Shown here: positions 38,465 to 49,000 of the stretch, piece by piece
Layout: every line of letters starts with the position of its first letter
How positions within the stretch are numbered: position 1 is the stretch's first letter
Source of the DNA: Formosa sp. Hel1_33_131
Lineage (GTDB): Bacteria > Bacteroidota > Bacteroidia > Flavobacteriales > Flavobacteriaceae
Assembly (NCBI GenBank): GCA_949499105.1
Contig: CATEFX010000013.1
Coordinates: forward strand, 1-64,000
Direction: 5' to 3'
DNA length: 64,000 nt
Position numbers and translations under genes: made by a program
The notes under the pieces: model-generated
Seen by the model: the letters and a program-made list of their open reading frames with translations, nothing else
What the model was told of the DNA's origin: nothing
The model's database searches: none

Positions 38465-38890
38465 CTATTCTATTTCTATTTTTTCTATTCTCAACTGGTC
38501 TTTTACGTATTCTTCATATTTTTTGTCCCGAAAGTCAAACCAATTTTGTCGATAAGTAGATGATTCAATTTCATCTTTAAAATTTGCAAATGGACTTTTT
38601 CTATTCAATATTTTTATTAAATCTTCTTTCGATTTTTCATCTTCAATTTTTTCAATAAAATCTTCCATTATTTGAAATGCTTCCCAAGATTCCATTTTTT
38701 CAATTACTGAATAATCAGTCAATTCATTTTCTATTTTTTCAAGTTCTTCTTCCCATATTTCAGAGTCGGAATAAACTTCATTTGGGTGATGTACTGGTTT
38801 TATTTCTCCTGTTTTTCTATTAATAAATATTTTTAGTCCACATTGCAGGTCTTGTGAAATTTCATGTATTTGTTCTCCTGATATTTTCAT
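38465..38890 (-). CDS. UPF0158-family protein
   Basis: A 141-residue acidic soluble protein. The pattern KIFINRKTGEIKPVHHP, then MEDFIEKI, then NRKSPFANFKDEI, then WFDFRDKKYEEYVKDQL matches the [15 protein letters not shown] UPF0158 family. No function is established for the family. It lies 22 bases downstream of a small lipoprotein gene, so the two are probably co-transcribed. Both sit in a segment bounded by inverted GTTATGTGC repeats. Confidence 0.75.
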   Translation of the reverse strand: MKISGEQIHEISQDLQCGLKIFINRKTGEIKPVHHPNEVYSDSEIWEEELEKIENELTDYSVIEKMESWEAFQIMEDFIEKIEDEKSKEDLIKILNRKSPFANFKDEIESSTYRQNWFDFRDKKYEEYVKDQLRIEKIEIE

Positions 38891-38912
38891 TTGTTTATAG
38901 ATGTTCTTGATT

Positions 38913-39251
38913 TTATTCTACTTTCGTGATATATATTTGAGGATATCCAGGCCCCATTGCGGTACAGACCATAATTTCATTATTAAAAGGGTCTCTATAT
39001 TCAACTTTGATTTTCTTCCCATTAATTTTATATTCTTCAGGTAAATTTATTACGTAAAATATATTGTCACGAGTGTTCATCGGTAATCCAGATACATTAT
39101 TATTGAATTGAATCAAAAATGCTTTTCCGCAATCCATTCCCTGGTATAAAACTGTTGCATTGAATGGATCTTCAATAATTTCTGTTACTTTTTCACTACA
39201 TGAAATTATTAGGAAAGTCAGTCCGATAAAAATTAAAATGATTCTTTTCAT
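38913..39251 (-). CDS. Small lipoprotein of unknown function
   Basis: 112 residues with a lipoprotein signal (LTFLIISCSEK). A single short beta-rich domain contains two cysteines (MDCGKAF and MVCTAMG) that could form a disulfide. No family recognised. It is the upstream member of a pair with the UPF0158 gene; the paired repeats around them suggest they travelled together. Confidence 0.65.
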   Translation of the reverse strand: MKRIILIFIGLTFLIISCSEKVTEIIEDPFNATVLYQGMDCGKAFLIQFNNNVSGLPMNTRDNIFYVINLPEEYKINGKKIKVEYRDPFNNEIMVCTAMGPGYPQIYITKVE

Positions 39252-39272
39252 GATTCAATGTTTTTGTTTTGA

Positions 39273-39310
39273 AAGCTTGCACATAACTAGTTATATGCCA
39301 ACAAAAGCTT
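39273..39310. repeat. Inverted repeat at the right edge of the two-gene island segment
   Basis: GCACATAACT (39279-39288) and AGTTATATGC (39289-39298) are inverted copies with one mismatch, flanked on both sides by AAGCTT (39273-39278, 39305-39310). GCACATAAC is the exact inverse of GTTATGTGC at 38448-38456. GCCAAC (39297-39302) also recurs from the left site. Confidence 0.65.
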
Positions 39311-39548
39311 GAAATAACGGTTATATATTCCGGGATATCACAATTTTTTATTTGTCATTACACGTAACTGATTTTAGTGCAAACATCTTGTTTGCTCCCC
39401 ATATCTAAAATTCAAATAAAACAATTGCTTACAACTGGTTAAGTTGGGTATTGAAGATTTAGACTTGGGGGTTTAAATCAAGGTTAAACTTACTAAAATA
39501 AATTGAATGCTTCCAAAAAAACTTAAATTTTAACAATTTAGAATCAAA

Positions 39549-39582
39549 CAAAAAAAAGCCACAACCAAAGGGAGTGACTTTT
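39549..39582 (-). terminator. Terminator of polA
   Basis: On the minus strand AAAGTCAC (39581-39574) pairs with GTGGCTTT (39562-39555) with one G-U wobble, followed by a T run. It lies about 60 bases after the polA stop. Confidence 0.65.
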
Positions 39583-39642
39583 AAAATAGGACTGTTCCGT
39601 GCTGAAATAAGTTAACAGAAAAACGCTTTAGAGCTTTAAAAT

Positions 39643-42483
39643 TTAATGGGCTTCTAGCCAATTATCACCCATATCCATTTCAACATCTAAGGGAACGCTT
39701 AAGGTATAGGCGTTCTCCATTTCTTGTTTAATTAATACTTTCATGGTTTCCAATTCGGGCTTATAAACATCAAAGACCAATTCATCATGAACTTGCAACA
39801 ACATTTTGGTTTTAAAGCCGCCTTCTTCTAGCTTATTATAGATGTTAATCATCGCAATTTTGATGACATCTGCGGCACTTCCTTGGATGGGGGCATTGAC
39901 GGCATTTCGTTCGGCAGCACCGCGTACAATTGCATTTCGAGAGTTGATATCTTTGAGATAACGGCGTCGGTTGGACAAAGTAGTTACATAGCCATGATCT
40001 CTTGCGAAATCGACCTGTGAACTTATGTATTTCCGAAGCTTAGGATAGGTCTCATAATAGGTTTCAATCAACTCTTTGGCTTCAGAACGGCTCAAATCAG
40101 TTTGATTGCTCAACCCAAAAGCCGACACGCCATAAATAATTCCAAAGTTGACTGTTTTGGCATTTCCACGCTGTTCTCTAGTCACTTCTGCTAACGGCAC
40201 ATTAAAGACTTTCGCCGCCGTGGACGCATGAATGTCTTCACCGTTTTTAAAGGCTTCCATCATGGTTTCTTCTTCGCTCATCGCCGCGATGACGCGTAAC
40301 TCAATTTGAGAATAATCGGCCGCTAATAGGACGTACTCCTCATTTCTTGGAATGAACGCTTTTCGCACTTGACGCCCGCGTTCGGTTCGGATCGGAATAT
40401 TTTGAAGGTTTGGATTGGTACTACTCAGTCGTCCAGTGGCAGCCACCGTTTGCATGTACTCCGTATGAATATGACCAGTGACGTCTAAAACTTGCTCTGG
40501 AAGCGCATCTACATAGGTGCTTTTGAGTTTAGCGAGTCCTCTGTAATCTAATACATTTTGAATAATTTCGTGTTCCTTTGCCAAATAAGACAATACATCT
40601 TCAGCAGTACTATACTGACCCGTTTTGGTTTTCTTTGGTTTCTCGACCAGCTTTAATTTTTCAAAGAGAATGACGCCCAATTGTTTGGGCGATGCGATAT
40701 TGAAAGTTTCACCTGCCGCTTCATATATTTTTGTTTCTAAGGCAGCAATGTCCTCATTTAAATCGCCTGAAAGCGATTTTAGAAAATCTGTGTCTAGCTT
40801 GATGCCTTCGAGTTCCATAGATGCTAATACTTTTACTAATGGAATTTCGATCTCATTAAATAACTTTAAAGAATCGGCATCGGTCAGTTCTTTTTTGAAA
40901 TGACGCGCTAACTGAAAGGTAATATCGGCATCTTCAACAGCGTATTCTGTCAGTTTTTCAATCGACACATCGCGCATCGACAGTTGATTCTTTCCTTTTT
41001 TACCAATGAGGTCTGTAATGGAAATAGGGGCATAATTCAAATAGGTTTCAGCAAGGACTTCCATGTTATGACGCATGTCTGCATTGATCAAATAATGGGC
41101 AATCATCGTGTCAAACAAGGGGCCTTTGACTTCTATTTTATATTTGTGTAAGACCTTTAAATCATATTTTAAATTTTGACCAATTTTTTCGATATGAGTC
41201 GCTTCAAAAAAGGGTCTAAATAATTCGATTAATTTTTGAGATTCTTCGAAAGACTCTGGAAACGAAATATAAAACCCTTTATGCGCTTCCCAAGAAAAAG
41301 CTATACCGACAAGTTCTGCTTTAAGAGGATTGAGTCCTGTTGTTTCAGTATCAAAACACACCGATGTTTGAGACATGAGCTGTTTGATAAATAGTTTTAA
41401 TCCTAAATTTCCCGTCACATTTTGATAAAAGTGAGGGGTTGATGTCGCTGTTTCTCTTCCGTAAGTTAGTGCTGCTACAGGTACTTCTGGTTCGTCTCCA
41501 CCAAACAATGAAAATTGTCCAGCCCCCGCTTGAGGTGTTGGGTTTGTGGCTGGAGTGGGGGTCGTAGCTGCCGGTTCTGAAGTCGTACTTTCAGGGGGTT
41601 TTACAGCAAATGTTTTATTAAAATTATCGATTAAGCGTTTGAACTCTAAGTCTTGAAAAATAGCCCCTACTTTTTCAGAATCTGGTGCCGTTAATTCAAA
41701 ACTTTTTGCATCGAACTCTACCGGAACATCCAATAGAATGGTGGCTAGTTTTTTAGATAGGAGTCCAAGTTCTGCATTGGCTTCAATTTTTTCCTTCATC
41801 TTCCCTTTGAGCTCATGGGTATTTGCCAAAAGGTTTTCCATACTTCCGTATTGGGCGAGTAATTTTTTAGCGGTTTTATCGCCCACACCAGGAAGGCCAG
41901 GGATGTTGTCAGACGCATCGCCTTTCATCCCTAAAAAATCAATCACTTGAAGTGGGTCTTCGATCTCAAATTTTGCTTTAATTTCTTCCACTCCCCAAGT
42001 TTCATACCCACCTCCAAACATGGGACGGTACATGAAAATATTCTCACTCACCAATTGTGCAAAATCTTTATCGGGTGTGACCATAAAGGTTTTAAAACCT
42101 TCTTTTTCCGCCTTTTTAGCAAGGGTTCCAATGATGTCATCCGCTTCAAAACCTTCTTTGACAACCGCAGGAATGTTCATCGCCTCTAATATTTGATAGA
42201 TATAAGGCACTGCAGTCTTGATGCCTTCAGGCGTGGCATCTCTATTGGCTTTATACTCCTTAAACAGTTCGACCCGGTCCTTACTGCCCCCTTTGTCAAA
42301 ACAAACCGCCAAATGATCTGGCCGTTCTCTTTTGATGACATCTAATAAGGAGTTTGTGAACCCAAGAATTGCCGAGGTGTCAAGCCCTTTGGAATTAATC
42401 CGAGGGTTTTTAATAAACGCATAATAGCCTCTAAAAATTAAAGCATAAGCATCGAGAAGAAATAAGCGTTTTTGGTCAGCCAT
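39643..42483 (-). CDS. polA: DNA polymerase I
   Basis: A 946-residue three-domain enzyme for repair and Okazaki-fragment processing. The 5'-3' nuclease domain is at about 1-290 (FEADDIIGTLA, GDASDNIPGLPGVGDKTA). A Pro/Thr/Ala-rich linker follows at about 297-325. The proofreading domain has an intact exonuclease motif FDTETTGLNPL. The polymerase domain shows motif A DYSQIELRVIAAM, motif B RGNAKTVNFGIIYG and motif C QVHDELVFD. Full length and apparently fully active. An MFS transporter gene lies 28 bases upstream on the same strand. Confidence 0.96.
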   Translation of the reverse strand: MADQKRLFLLDAYALIFRGYYAFIKNPRINSKGLDTSAILGFTNSLLDVIKRERPDHLAVCFDKGGSKDRVELFKEYKANRDATPEGIKTAVPYIYQILEAMNIPAVVKEGFEADDIIGTLAKKAEKEGFKTFMVTPDKDFAQLVSENIFMYRPMFGGGYETWGVEEIKAKFEIEDPLQVIDFLGMKGDASDNIPGLPGVGDKTAKKLLAQYGSMENLLANTHELKGKMKEKIEANAELGLLSKKLATILLDVPVEFDAKSFELTAPDSEKVGAIFQDLEFKRLIDNFNKTFAVKPPESTTSEPAATTPTPATNPTPQAGAGQFSLFGGDEPEVPVAALTYGRETATSTPHFYQNVTGNLGLKLFIKQLMSQTSVCFDTETTGLNPLKAELVGIAFSWEAHKGFYISFPESFEESQKLIELFRPFFEATHIEKIGQNLKYDLKVLHKYKIEVKGPLFDTMIAHYLINADMRHNMEVLAETYLNYAPISITDLIGKKGKNQLSMRDVSIEKLTEYAVEDADITFQLARHFKKELTDADSLKLFNEIEIPLVKVLASMELEGIKLDTDFLKSLSGDLNEDIAALETKIYEAAGETFNIASPKQLGVILFEKLKLVEKPKKTKTGQYSTAEDVLSYLAKEHEIIQNVLDYRGLAKLKSTYVDALPEQVLDVTGHIHTEYMQTVAATGRLSSTNPNLQNIPIRTERGRQVRKAFIPRNEEYVLLAADYSQIELRVIAAMSEEETMMEAFKNGEDIHASTAAKVFNVPLAEVTREQRGNAKTVNFGIIYGVSAFGLSNQTDLSRSEAKELIETYYETYPKLRKYISSQVDFARDHGYVTTLSNRRRYLKDINSRNAIVRGAAERNAVNAPIQGSAADVIKIAMINIYNKLEEGGFKTKMLLQVHDELVFDVYKPELETMKVLIKQEMENAYTLSVPLDVEMDMGDNWLEAH

Positions 42484-42511
42484 TATGGTGAGTTTACGGT
42501 ATTTTAGTTAA

Positions 42512-44185
42512 TTAATCATTTTGAGTGATTCCTTGTTTTTCGAGGACACTTTTGGTTTTGTAAGCGTAAAAAAGAAGGTAAGCAAAACAAGCAACCGCAA
42601 TCCAATACGAGGATTGAATGCTAAAAATATCTGCCAATTTCCCTTGTAGAGGGGGGATAATAGCACCGCCTAAGATCATCATAATTAAAAAAGCAGACCC
42701 CTGTGACGTGTATTTTCCTAATCCAGAAATACTTAATGTAAAAATACAAGGCCACATGATCGAACAAAATAAGCCACCAGAAAGTAATGCGTATAGTGCC
42801 AATTGCCCCGATGCAAATATGCCAATAATGACGCCAATAACACCCAAGGTGCTAAATATTTTTAAAGTTTTAATAGGGTTGTCTTTTGCAATAAAAAATC
42901 CACCCACTTGAATGGCAACACAGACACTAAATAATAAAATTTCTGTTGAAGAATATTTCCCAAAATTAACCAATAGAATCACGCCAAAAGCGACATAAGG
43001 CACTAAAATAAGCAACCATTTCTTAAGCCCTTTACTCGGGTTAAAAACACTAATAGCACCAACCCATCGACCAATCATCATACCGCCCCAATAGAGTGAA
43101 ATGAACGGTGCGATTTCTGCATCATTCATCACTTTTAAACCTAAAGCATTGAGGTTACTGACTTTATCTGCAACCGATTTTAAAAGCTCGCCTAGGTTAC
43201 TTTGGATGGTCACTTCCACGCCAACATAGGTAAAGATGGCTAACATTCCCAAAACCAATTGTGGGTATTTCATTGCACCCCAGCCATCTGGGTTTTTTGT
43301 AGCTCGTGTATTTGCGAAAAAGATACTTACAACAACAGCCAATAGCGCAATTAACAATAATAAGAGTCGTTTGTTTTCAAGCGCTTCAGTGGTGACTTCT
43401 CCACTTGAATACGTGCTAAAAATCATTGTAAAACAAACCCCAATAACGACCGTTAGCACAATGAGTGTATTTTTAGCTTTATTAGCGGGCTCAAATACTT
43501 CATCCGTTTTTGTATTGGGTAATTTTTTAGAAAAATGAAATAATGCTGCGGCGACTAAAAATAAAGCTCCAACGCCCAAGTAAAGCAATTGAACTGTGGT
43601 TAGTTTTATTTCATTATTTAGAATCATTTGGTTGAGTTCATCCCCTGATAAAGGAGTCGATCCAAAAATAATTAATGCAATTACAATAGGTCCTATAGTT
43701 GTTCCAAATGAATTAACGCCTCCGGCGAGATTCAATCGATGCGAACCAGTTTCTGGGTCCCCGAGCGCAATAGCAAAAGGATTTGCAGCTGTTTGTTGTA
43801 GTGAAAATCCGAGCCCTACAATAAACAAAGCCAATAACACCAAATAAAACACAGACGTATCGCCTTGTTGTGCGCCATCAACAAAAGGATACATTAATAA
43901 AGCCCCAAGAGCAGAAATTAATAATCCATATACAATCCCATTTTTGTAGCCCCAATTATTAAGAATATCTTTTTTAACCGCACTTGATAGGATGAAAAGC
44001 AAGAGGGCTCCTAAATAATAGGCGCCATAAAAGGCAAAATCAACGAGTTGAGATTGAAACTGGTCAATACTAAAGTAGGTTTTGCAAAAAGGAATAAACA
44101 CGCCGTTTGAAGCGGCAATAAACCCCCAAAAAAAGAAAACTGTGACAAGGGTTGTTAAGGCGGAATTGTTGTTTTTAGTGCTCAT
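42512..44185 (-). CDS. MFS sugar transporter (FucP-like)
   Basis: A 557-residue membrane protein with about 12-14 helices. [22 protein letters not shown] at the start and [20 protein letters not shown] with [15 protein letters not shown] in the middle are typical of the fucose/glucose-galactose (FucP) branch. The family imports sugars with protons. The protein is longer than FucP (about 430 residues) because of additional central helices, as in other Bacteroidota members. Possibly co-transcribed with polA, though the functions are unrelated. The sugar cannot be named. Confidence 0.85.
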   Translation of the reverse strand: MSTKNNNSALTTLVTVFFFWGFIAASNGVFIPFCKTYFSIDQFQSQLVDFAFYGAYYLGALLLFILSSAVKKDILNNWGYKNGIVYGLLISALGALLMYPFVDGAQQGDTSVFYLVLLALFIVGLGFSLQQTAANPFAIALGDPETGSHRLNLAGGVNSFGTTIGPIVIALIIFGSTPLSGDELNQMILNNEIKLTTVQLLYLGVGALFLVAAALFHFSKKLPNTKTDEVFEPANKAKNTLIVLTVVIGVCFTMIFSTYSSGEVTTEALENKRLLLLLIALLAVVVSIFFANTRATKNPDGWGAMKYPQLVLGMLAIFTYVGVEVTIQSNLGELLKSVADKVSNLNALGLKVMNDAEIAPFISLYWGGMMIGRWVGAISVFNPSKGLKKWLLILVPYVAFGVILLVNFGKYSSTEILLFSVCVAIQVGGFFIAKDNPIKTLKIFSTLGVIGVIIGIFASGQLALYALLSGGLFCSIMWPCIFTLSISGLGKYTSQGSAFLIMMILGGAIIPPLQGKLADIFSIQSSYWIAVACFAYLLFYAYKTKSVLEKQGITQND

Positions 44186-44355
44186 AAAAAAGGGTGTTTA
44201 ATATCTAAAGTTAATGGTTACAGAATTAGCTCAGAAACGACACAAGTGCCGTAAATTGTATTTTTTGTTTAAAGATTAGAAATATAGTGAAAATTCTCAA
44301 ATCTAAAAGTATCGTTAAATAAAATTATTAACTCAATTATCAGTCGCTTTTGTTA

Positions 44356-44363
44356 TACTTTTG
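44356..44363 (+). promoter_or_regulatory. -7 box of the metallophosphoesterase gene
   Basis: TACTTTTG fits the -7 consensus 18 bases before the ATG. No -33 TTG at normal spacing. The divergent gap 44186-44381 shows nothing else clear. Confidence 0.4.
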
Positions 44364-44381
44364 TGATTGATTTTTCCTAAT

Positions 44382-45614
44382 ATGATTCGATTAATAATTT
44401 TTTCACTCCTTGTTTTAACGCTCGATTTTTATGCGCTTCAAAGTTTTAGAAGCGTGGTTAGAAATCCGTTGGTGACTTATGGATATGCTGTAATTTCTTT
44501 AGCTGTACTAGGGAATTTTGTCTATCAAGTGACGACGCTTGACAGGAGTTCAGGCATAAACTCAGGATTTTATTTAGCGTTAGCAGTATTTGTATTGGTC
44601 TATGTTCCTAAGTTGGTGCTACTTGTTTTTATGTTTGGAGAAGATGTTTATCGACTGTTTGAAGCAGGTGTTAATTACTTTATTTCAAAACCAGAAGAAC
44701 CTTCCGCATTTTTTAGTTCCAGACGAAAATTTATTGGACAACTTGCGATAGGATTAGCCGCCATCCCCTTTATATCCATACTTTATGGAATTACAAAAGG
44801 GAAATATAATTTTAAAGTTTTAAAATACACCTTGTATTTTGAGGATCTACCTGCAGCTTTTGATGGCTATCAGATTTCACAAATTAGTGACATTCACAGT
44901 GGAAGTTTTGATAATAAAGAAAAAATTGAATATGCGGTTGATTTAGTCAACCAGCAAGCATCAAACGTGATTATGTTTACAGGCGATTTAGTCAATAGTA
45001 AGTCAAAAGAAATGCGTCCTTGGAAATCCACTTTCTCAAAATTAACAGCCGCTGATGGTGTGTTCTCTGTTTTGGGAAATCATGATTATGGCGATTATAC
45101 CCGATGGCCTTCAGATGCAGCGAAAGCAGAAAATTTTCAAGAATTATTAGACATCCAAAAAGACATGGGGTTTGATTTATTGAGAAACGAAAGTCGGTTT
45201 ATTGAAAAATCTGGCGATCGTTTGGCAATCATAGGCGTCGAAAACTGGGGAAAAGGATTTAAGCAAAAAGGCGATTTGAAACGAGCGACTTCAGCAGTGA
45301 GTCCATCAGATTTTAAAATACTCTTAAGCCATGATCCTTCGCATTGGCAGTACGAAGTTGTCAAAGATTCGCAACAGTATCATTTGACGCTTAGTGGTCA
45401 TACGCATGGGATGCAATTTGGAATTGAAATCCCAGGAGTGATCAAGTGGAGTCCTATTAAATGGCGCTATAAATACTGGGCCGGCATCTACGAAAAAGCA
45501 GGACAGTACATCAATGTGAACCGTGGATTTGGCTTTTTAGCATTCCCTGGGCGGGTAGGAATATGGCCTGAAATCTCCGTTATAACGCTAAAAAAGGGGA
45601 TTAATAACGCTTAA
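44382..45614 (+). CDS. Membrane-anchored calcineurin-like metallophosphoesterase
   Basis: A 410-residue protein. Three N-terminal membrane helices and a fourth near 120-140 precede the phosphoesterase domain. Its five metal motifs are intact: QISDIHSGSF, MFTGDLVNS, VLGNHDYGDY, LLSHDPSHW and LSGHTHGMQFG. It resembles the YkuE/YaeI-type branch, some of which act on lipid substrates such as UDP-diacylglucosamine. The TTG start at 44367 is rejected for the ATG at 44382. Substrate unknown. Confidence 0.85.
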   Translation: MIRLIIFSLLVLTLDFYALQSFRSVVRNPLVTYGYAVISLAVLGNFVYQVTTLDRSSGINSGFYLALAVFVLVYVPKLVLLVFMFGEDVYRLFEAGVNYFISKPEEPSAFFSSRRKFIGQLAIGLAAIPFISILYGITKGKYNFKVLKYTLYFEDLPAAFDGYQISQISDIHSGSFDNKEKIEYAVDLVNQQASNVIMFTGDLVNSKSKEMRPWKSTFSKLTAADGVFSVLGNHDYGDYTRWPSDAAKAENFQELLDIQKDMGFDLLRNESRFIEKSGDRLAIIGVENWGKGFKQKGDLKRATSAVSPSDFKILLSHDPSHWQYEVVKDSQQYHLTLSGHTHGMQFGIEIPGVIKWSPIKWRYKYWAGIYEKAGQYINVNRGFGFLAFPGRVGIWPEISVITLKKGINNA

Positions 45615-45723
45615 ATATCAGAAAATGTTATATTTACCCCAATAAATTACTTATTTTTATGGTAGAATACGATCGTAATTAAGTATAGTTATCATTGAAG
45701 GTTGATACATAAAGCACCATGAT

Positions 45724-46020
45724 ATGTCAAAATTTGGAGAGTTAATAGATGTTGAAATTCCAGTATTGTTTGAATTTTTCACTGAATGGAGTGATGAATC
45801 TGAAGCGATGCACGATGTACTTAGGCATGTTGCAGCTGCAATGGGTGACAAGGCGCGCGTTATAAAAATTGACGTCGACAAAAACAAAGACCTCGCAGAA
45901 GCACTTCGCATTAAAGGACTGCCAACTTTAATTATTTATAAATCAGGCGACATGAAATGGCGCCAAAGCGGCGAGCTCGACGCCAATACGATTATTGGTC
46001 GCATTCAAGAATATGTATAG
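45724..46020 (+). CDS. Thioredoxin-fold protein lacking the redox cysteines
   Basis: 98 residues with the thioredoxin fold: IPVLFEFFTEW, KARVIKIDVDKNKDLAEAL, and the cis-Pro loop GLPTLIIYKSG. Where thioredoxin has WCGPC this protein has WSDES (22-26), and there is no cysteine anywhere. It cannot be an oxidoreductase; a chaperone-like, scaffold or protein-binding role is possible. Leader and start are clean, and nothing suggests decay. Converges on the DUF2723 gene, 6 bases apart. Confidence 0.82.
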   Translation: MSKFGELIDVEIPVLFEFFTEWSDESEAMHDVLRHVAAAMGDKARVIKIDVDKNKDLAEALRIKGLPTLIIYKSGDMKWRQSGELDANTIIGRIQEYV

Positions 46021-46026
46021 CCTTCG

Positions 46027-49000
46027 TTAAGACCCCTCAGAGTTCAAAAAGGTAGAATCTAACACTTCTTTATCCTCCAACTCTTCCGCTTCAGGTTCGC
46101 CAGTAAAGAGTCTAAGGTAACTATTGAATTTCCCCATTTCGGTTTTAATAAAGCCTTCAGTTTCATAAAAAGTAGTCACGTCCACTAAACTTCTGTAGCG
46201 CTCAATGTCATTGTAGATGGTTTGTATATACTTGGATTGATTGTACTCAGAAAGGGTGCTGTAATAGCTTAGACTTTCTTGGTATTTAGAGCTTACATCC
46301 ATAAATAATTTACGTGCTTTTTCAGTAGCTTCCAGCTCATAATACGAGCCAATGTAAGGTTCTAATAAGGTGTAAAACCCAAACAGATCAACGGGCATTT
46401 TTGCCATTGCTAAATCTGCAATTTCTTCTGCTTTTTCTAATTTACCTTCTTGGATTAACACTTCAATGAGTCGTGCTAAGTTGCCACGATAGGTCAAGCT
46501 GTTTCTACGAGTTTCGATATCATGGTACATGGTCGAGTCTCCATTATTACCCCAGTCCCATTTGGTGACCATTTCGTACATTTTATCGGAGTCAATACGA
46601 CCCATATCAAACGGATTGTCTTTAGCGACCGGCGTTTTTATAGGGACTAACTTGTACACCAAACCATCGAGTTGTAAGTAGTCTTTCATCCAAATATAAT
46701 CTTCATCTCCAAACGCTCCGCCTGTAAAATAGATGGGACGTTCCCAATTGTTATTGGCGATAATATCCAACATCAATAAACGATTTTTGTAGAGTGCTGC
46801 CCCTTTGATTTTAATATCGATATAGGGTACAATTAAGGTCGAATCTTTTGCTTTAACAATTCCATTTTTTAAGACAGATTTTTTGTCAACAGGGATTCTT
46901 ACGTGTTCTGTTGGCAAGTAATTGGCATTTAAATCTTGGCGGCGTTGTCCGCTTGGATCATACCCTTGTTGTTCAAGCACGTGTTTGTACTTCGTACGCG
47001 CGTCATCACTTGTAATAAAACCTAAAAATTGATCAATACTAAGTGTGTCGTTAGTGACGGCTTCCTTAATAATATAATCGCGGGTTCCTAGTTTATACTG
47101 ATCGTGTGTCAATAGAGAGGGAATTGGATCGCTTTCATACGCTTTGCGTTTCATTTGATCAATGTACCAATCGACATTTAATAAACTCGTACACACGACG
47201 CGCACATCGCGTCGAATGCCTTCAATTTCCTGTGCATACCAAAGTGGAAACGTATCGTTGTCACCTATTGTAAAAATAATGGCATTGGGATCACAAGATT
47301 CTAAATACTGAATGGCCATCGCGTGGGCCGTTTCTCTTTTAGACCGATCATGGTCGTTCCAATTTTGGCTGATTAAAACTCCAGGAACCGTGATCAAACA
47401 GACCACGCTAACAATGGGCGCTAACAAGCTGGTTTTTGTGTAGCTGCTCAATTTTTCATAGATGGCAAAGACTCCAAATCCGATCCAAAGGGCAAAGACG
47501 TAAAAAGATCCTACCAACGAATAATCGCGTTCACGCGGTTCAAAAGGCCTTACGTTTGTATAGACTTGTATGGCGATTCCTGTAAATAAGAAAAACACCA
47601 GCATCGTCCAAAAGAGTTTTTTATCTCGGTTAAAAAGAAAGAATAATCCAATTAATCCTAGCAATAGAGGTAAGAAGTAATAGGTGTTTCTGGCCCTGTT
47701 ATTTAAAACATCACTAGGGAGGTTGTCTTGAGAAATGCCTAAAAAATAAGTGTCAATAAACGAAATTCCGCTAATCCAATTGCCGTGCAAGTCAAATTTA
47801 CCCTGAACATCATCTTGTCGTCCGGTAAAATTCCACATAAAATAACGCCAATACATATATCCGATTTGATAATCAAAAAGGTAATAAATATTTTGAAGGA
47901 GGGATGGTTTTTGAATGTCGATATAACGCCCATATTTTTTTAGAAAGCCATTGTAATCTTCGTAATCGACGTCTCCATTTGCAACAGCCCCTTTGAAGTC
48001 ATTGATGATGGTTCGTAAATCGTTTTGCATTTGATACTCACTCTTAATTGAGAATTCCAAAAATCCAGAGAACATCATATAGTTTTCAGCGTGTTCAGAA
48101 CTCCACATTCTTGGTAATAAAGAAGCGTGTTCGGAGTTGTAGTTTTGTAAACCGTCTTTGTAGTCGTTTACAATCACATATTTCCCAGCAGCCTTGTCTT
48201 TTTCATATTTTGGTTTGTCATCAATATATGGTTGGTTTTCGTCTAAACCTGCATATTGATCGGTGAATTGTGGACCATAAAACAAATGTGTTTTTGGATA
48301 TTGTTCTAGATTATAATAGGCGAGGAGTTCTCGGGCACTTGAAGGATTATTTTCATTAACTGTGACGTTGGCATTGGCTCGAATTGGCAATAACAACCAG
48401 GACGAAAATCCAACGACGACAAACGTGATGCATAAGAGTCCCGTATTAAGATAGATATAGCCTTTTTTTCGGGTGTAGTTTAGCCCCAAGTAAACAAACG
48501 CTACTAAGGCTATAAATGCAATGACAGAGCCCGAATTAAACGGTAGCCCTACAGAATTCACAAAAAATATTTCTAAAGCACTAAAGTACCGCAGAATGTT
48601 AGGAGCGAGGAGTTTAAATACAAATAATAAAATAGCAACGCCGGCAACATTGGCAAGAATAAAATTCTTTACCGTCACGGTTTTATAGTTTTTGAAAAAA
48701 TAGATAAGACCAATAGAAGGAATCGTTAACAATCCCAAAAAGTGGACTCCAAACGATAGGCCTACAATAAATGAAATGAGCACTAACCACTTGTTGCCCC
48801 TAGGCGTAAACATATCATTTTGCCAGCGGAGTCCTAAGTAAAACATGACTGCTAAAATTAAAGTTGCCATCGCATACACTTCAGTTTCAACGGCATTGAA
48901 CCAAAACGAATCTGTAAAGGCAAAGGATAGACTCCCAACAAATGCGGCACCTAGAATGGCAATTTGTTGATTTTTAGATGTTTTTGTGTCGGTTTTAGCG

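Larger units (their letters stand above)
39252..39642. other. Gap between the island and polA
   Basis: No convincing gene. It holds the AAGCTT-flanked inverted repeat at 39273-39310 and the polA terminator at 39549-39582. The remaining sequence is AT-rich with no feature I can name. Confidence 0.6.
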
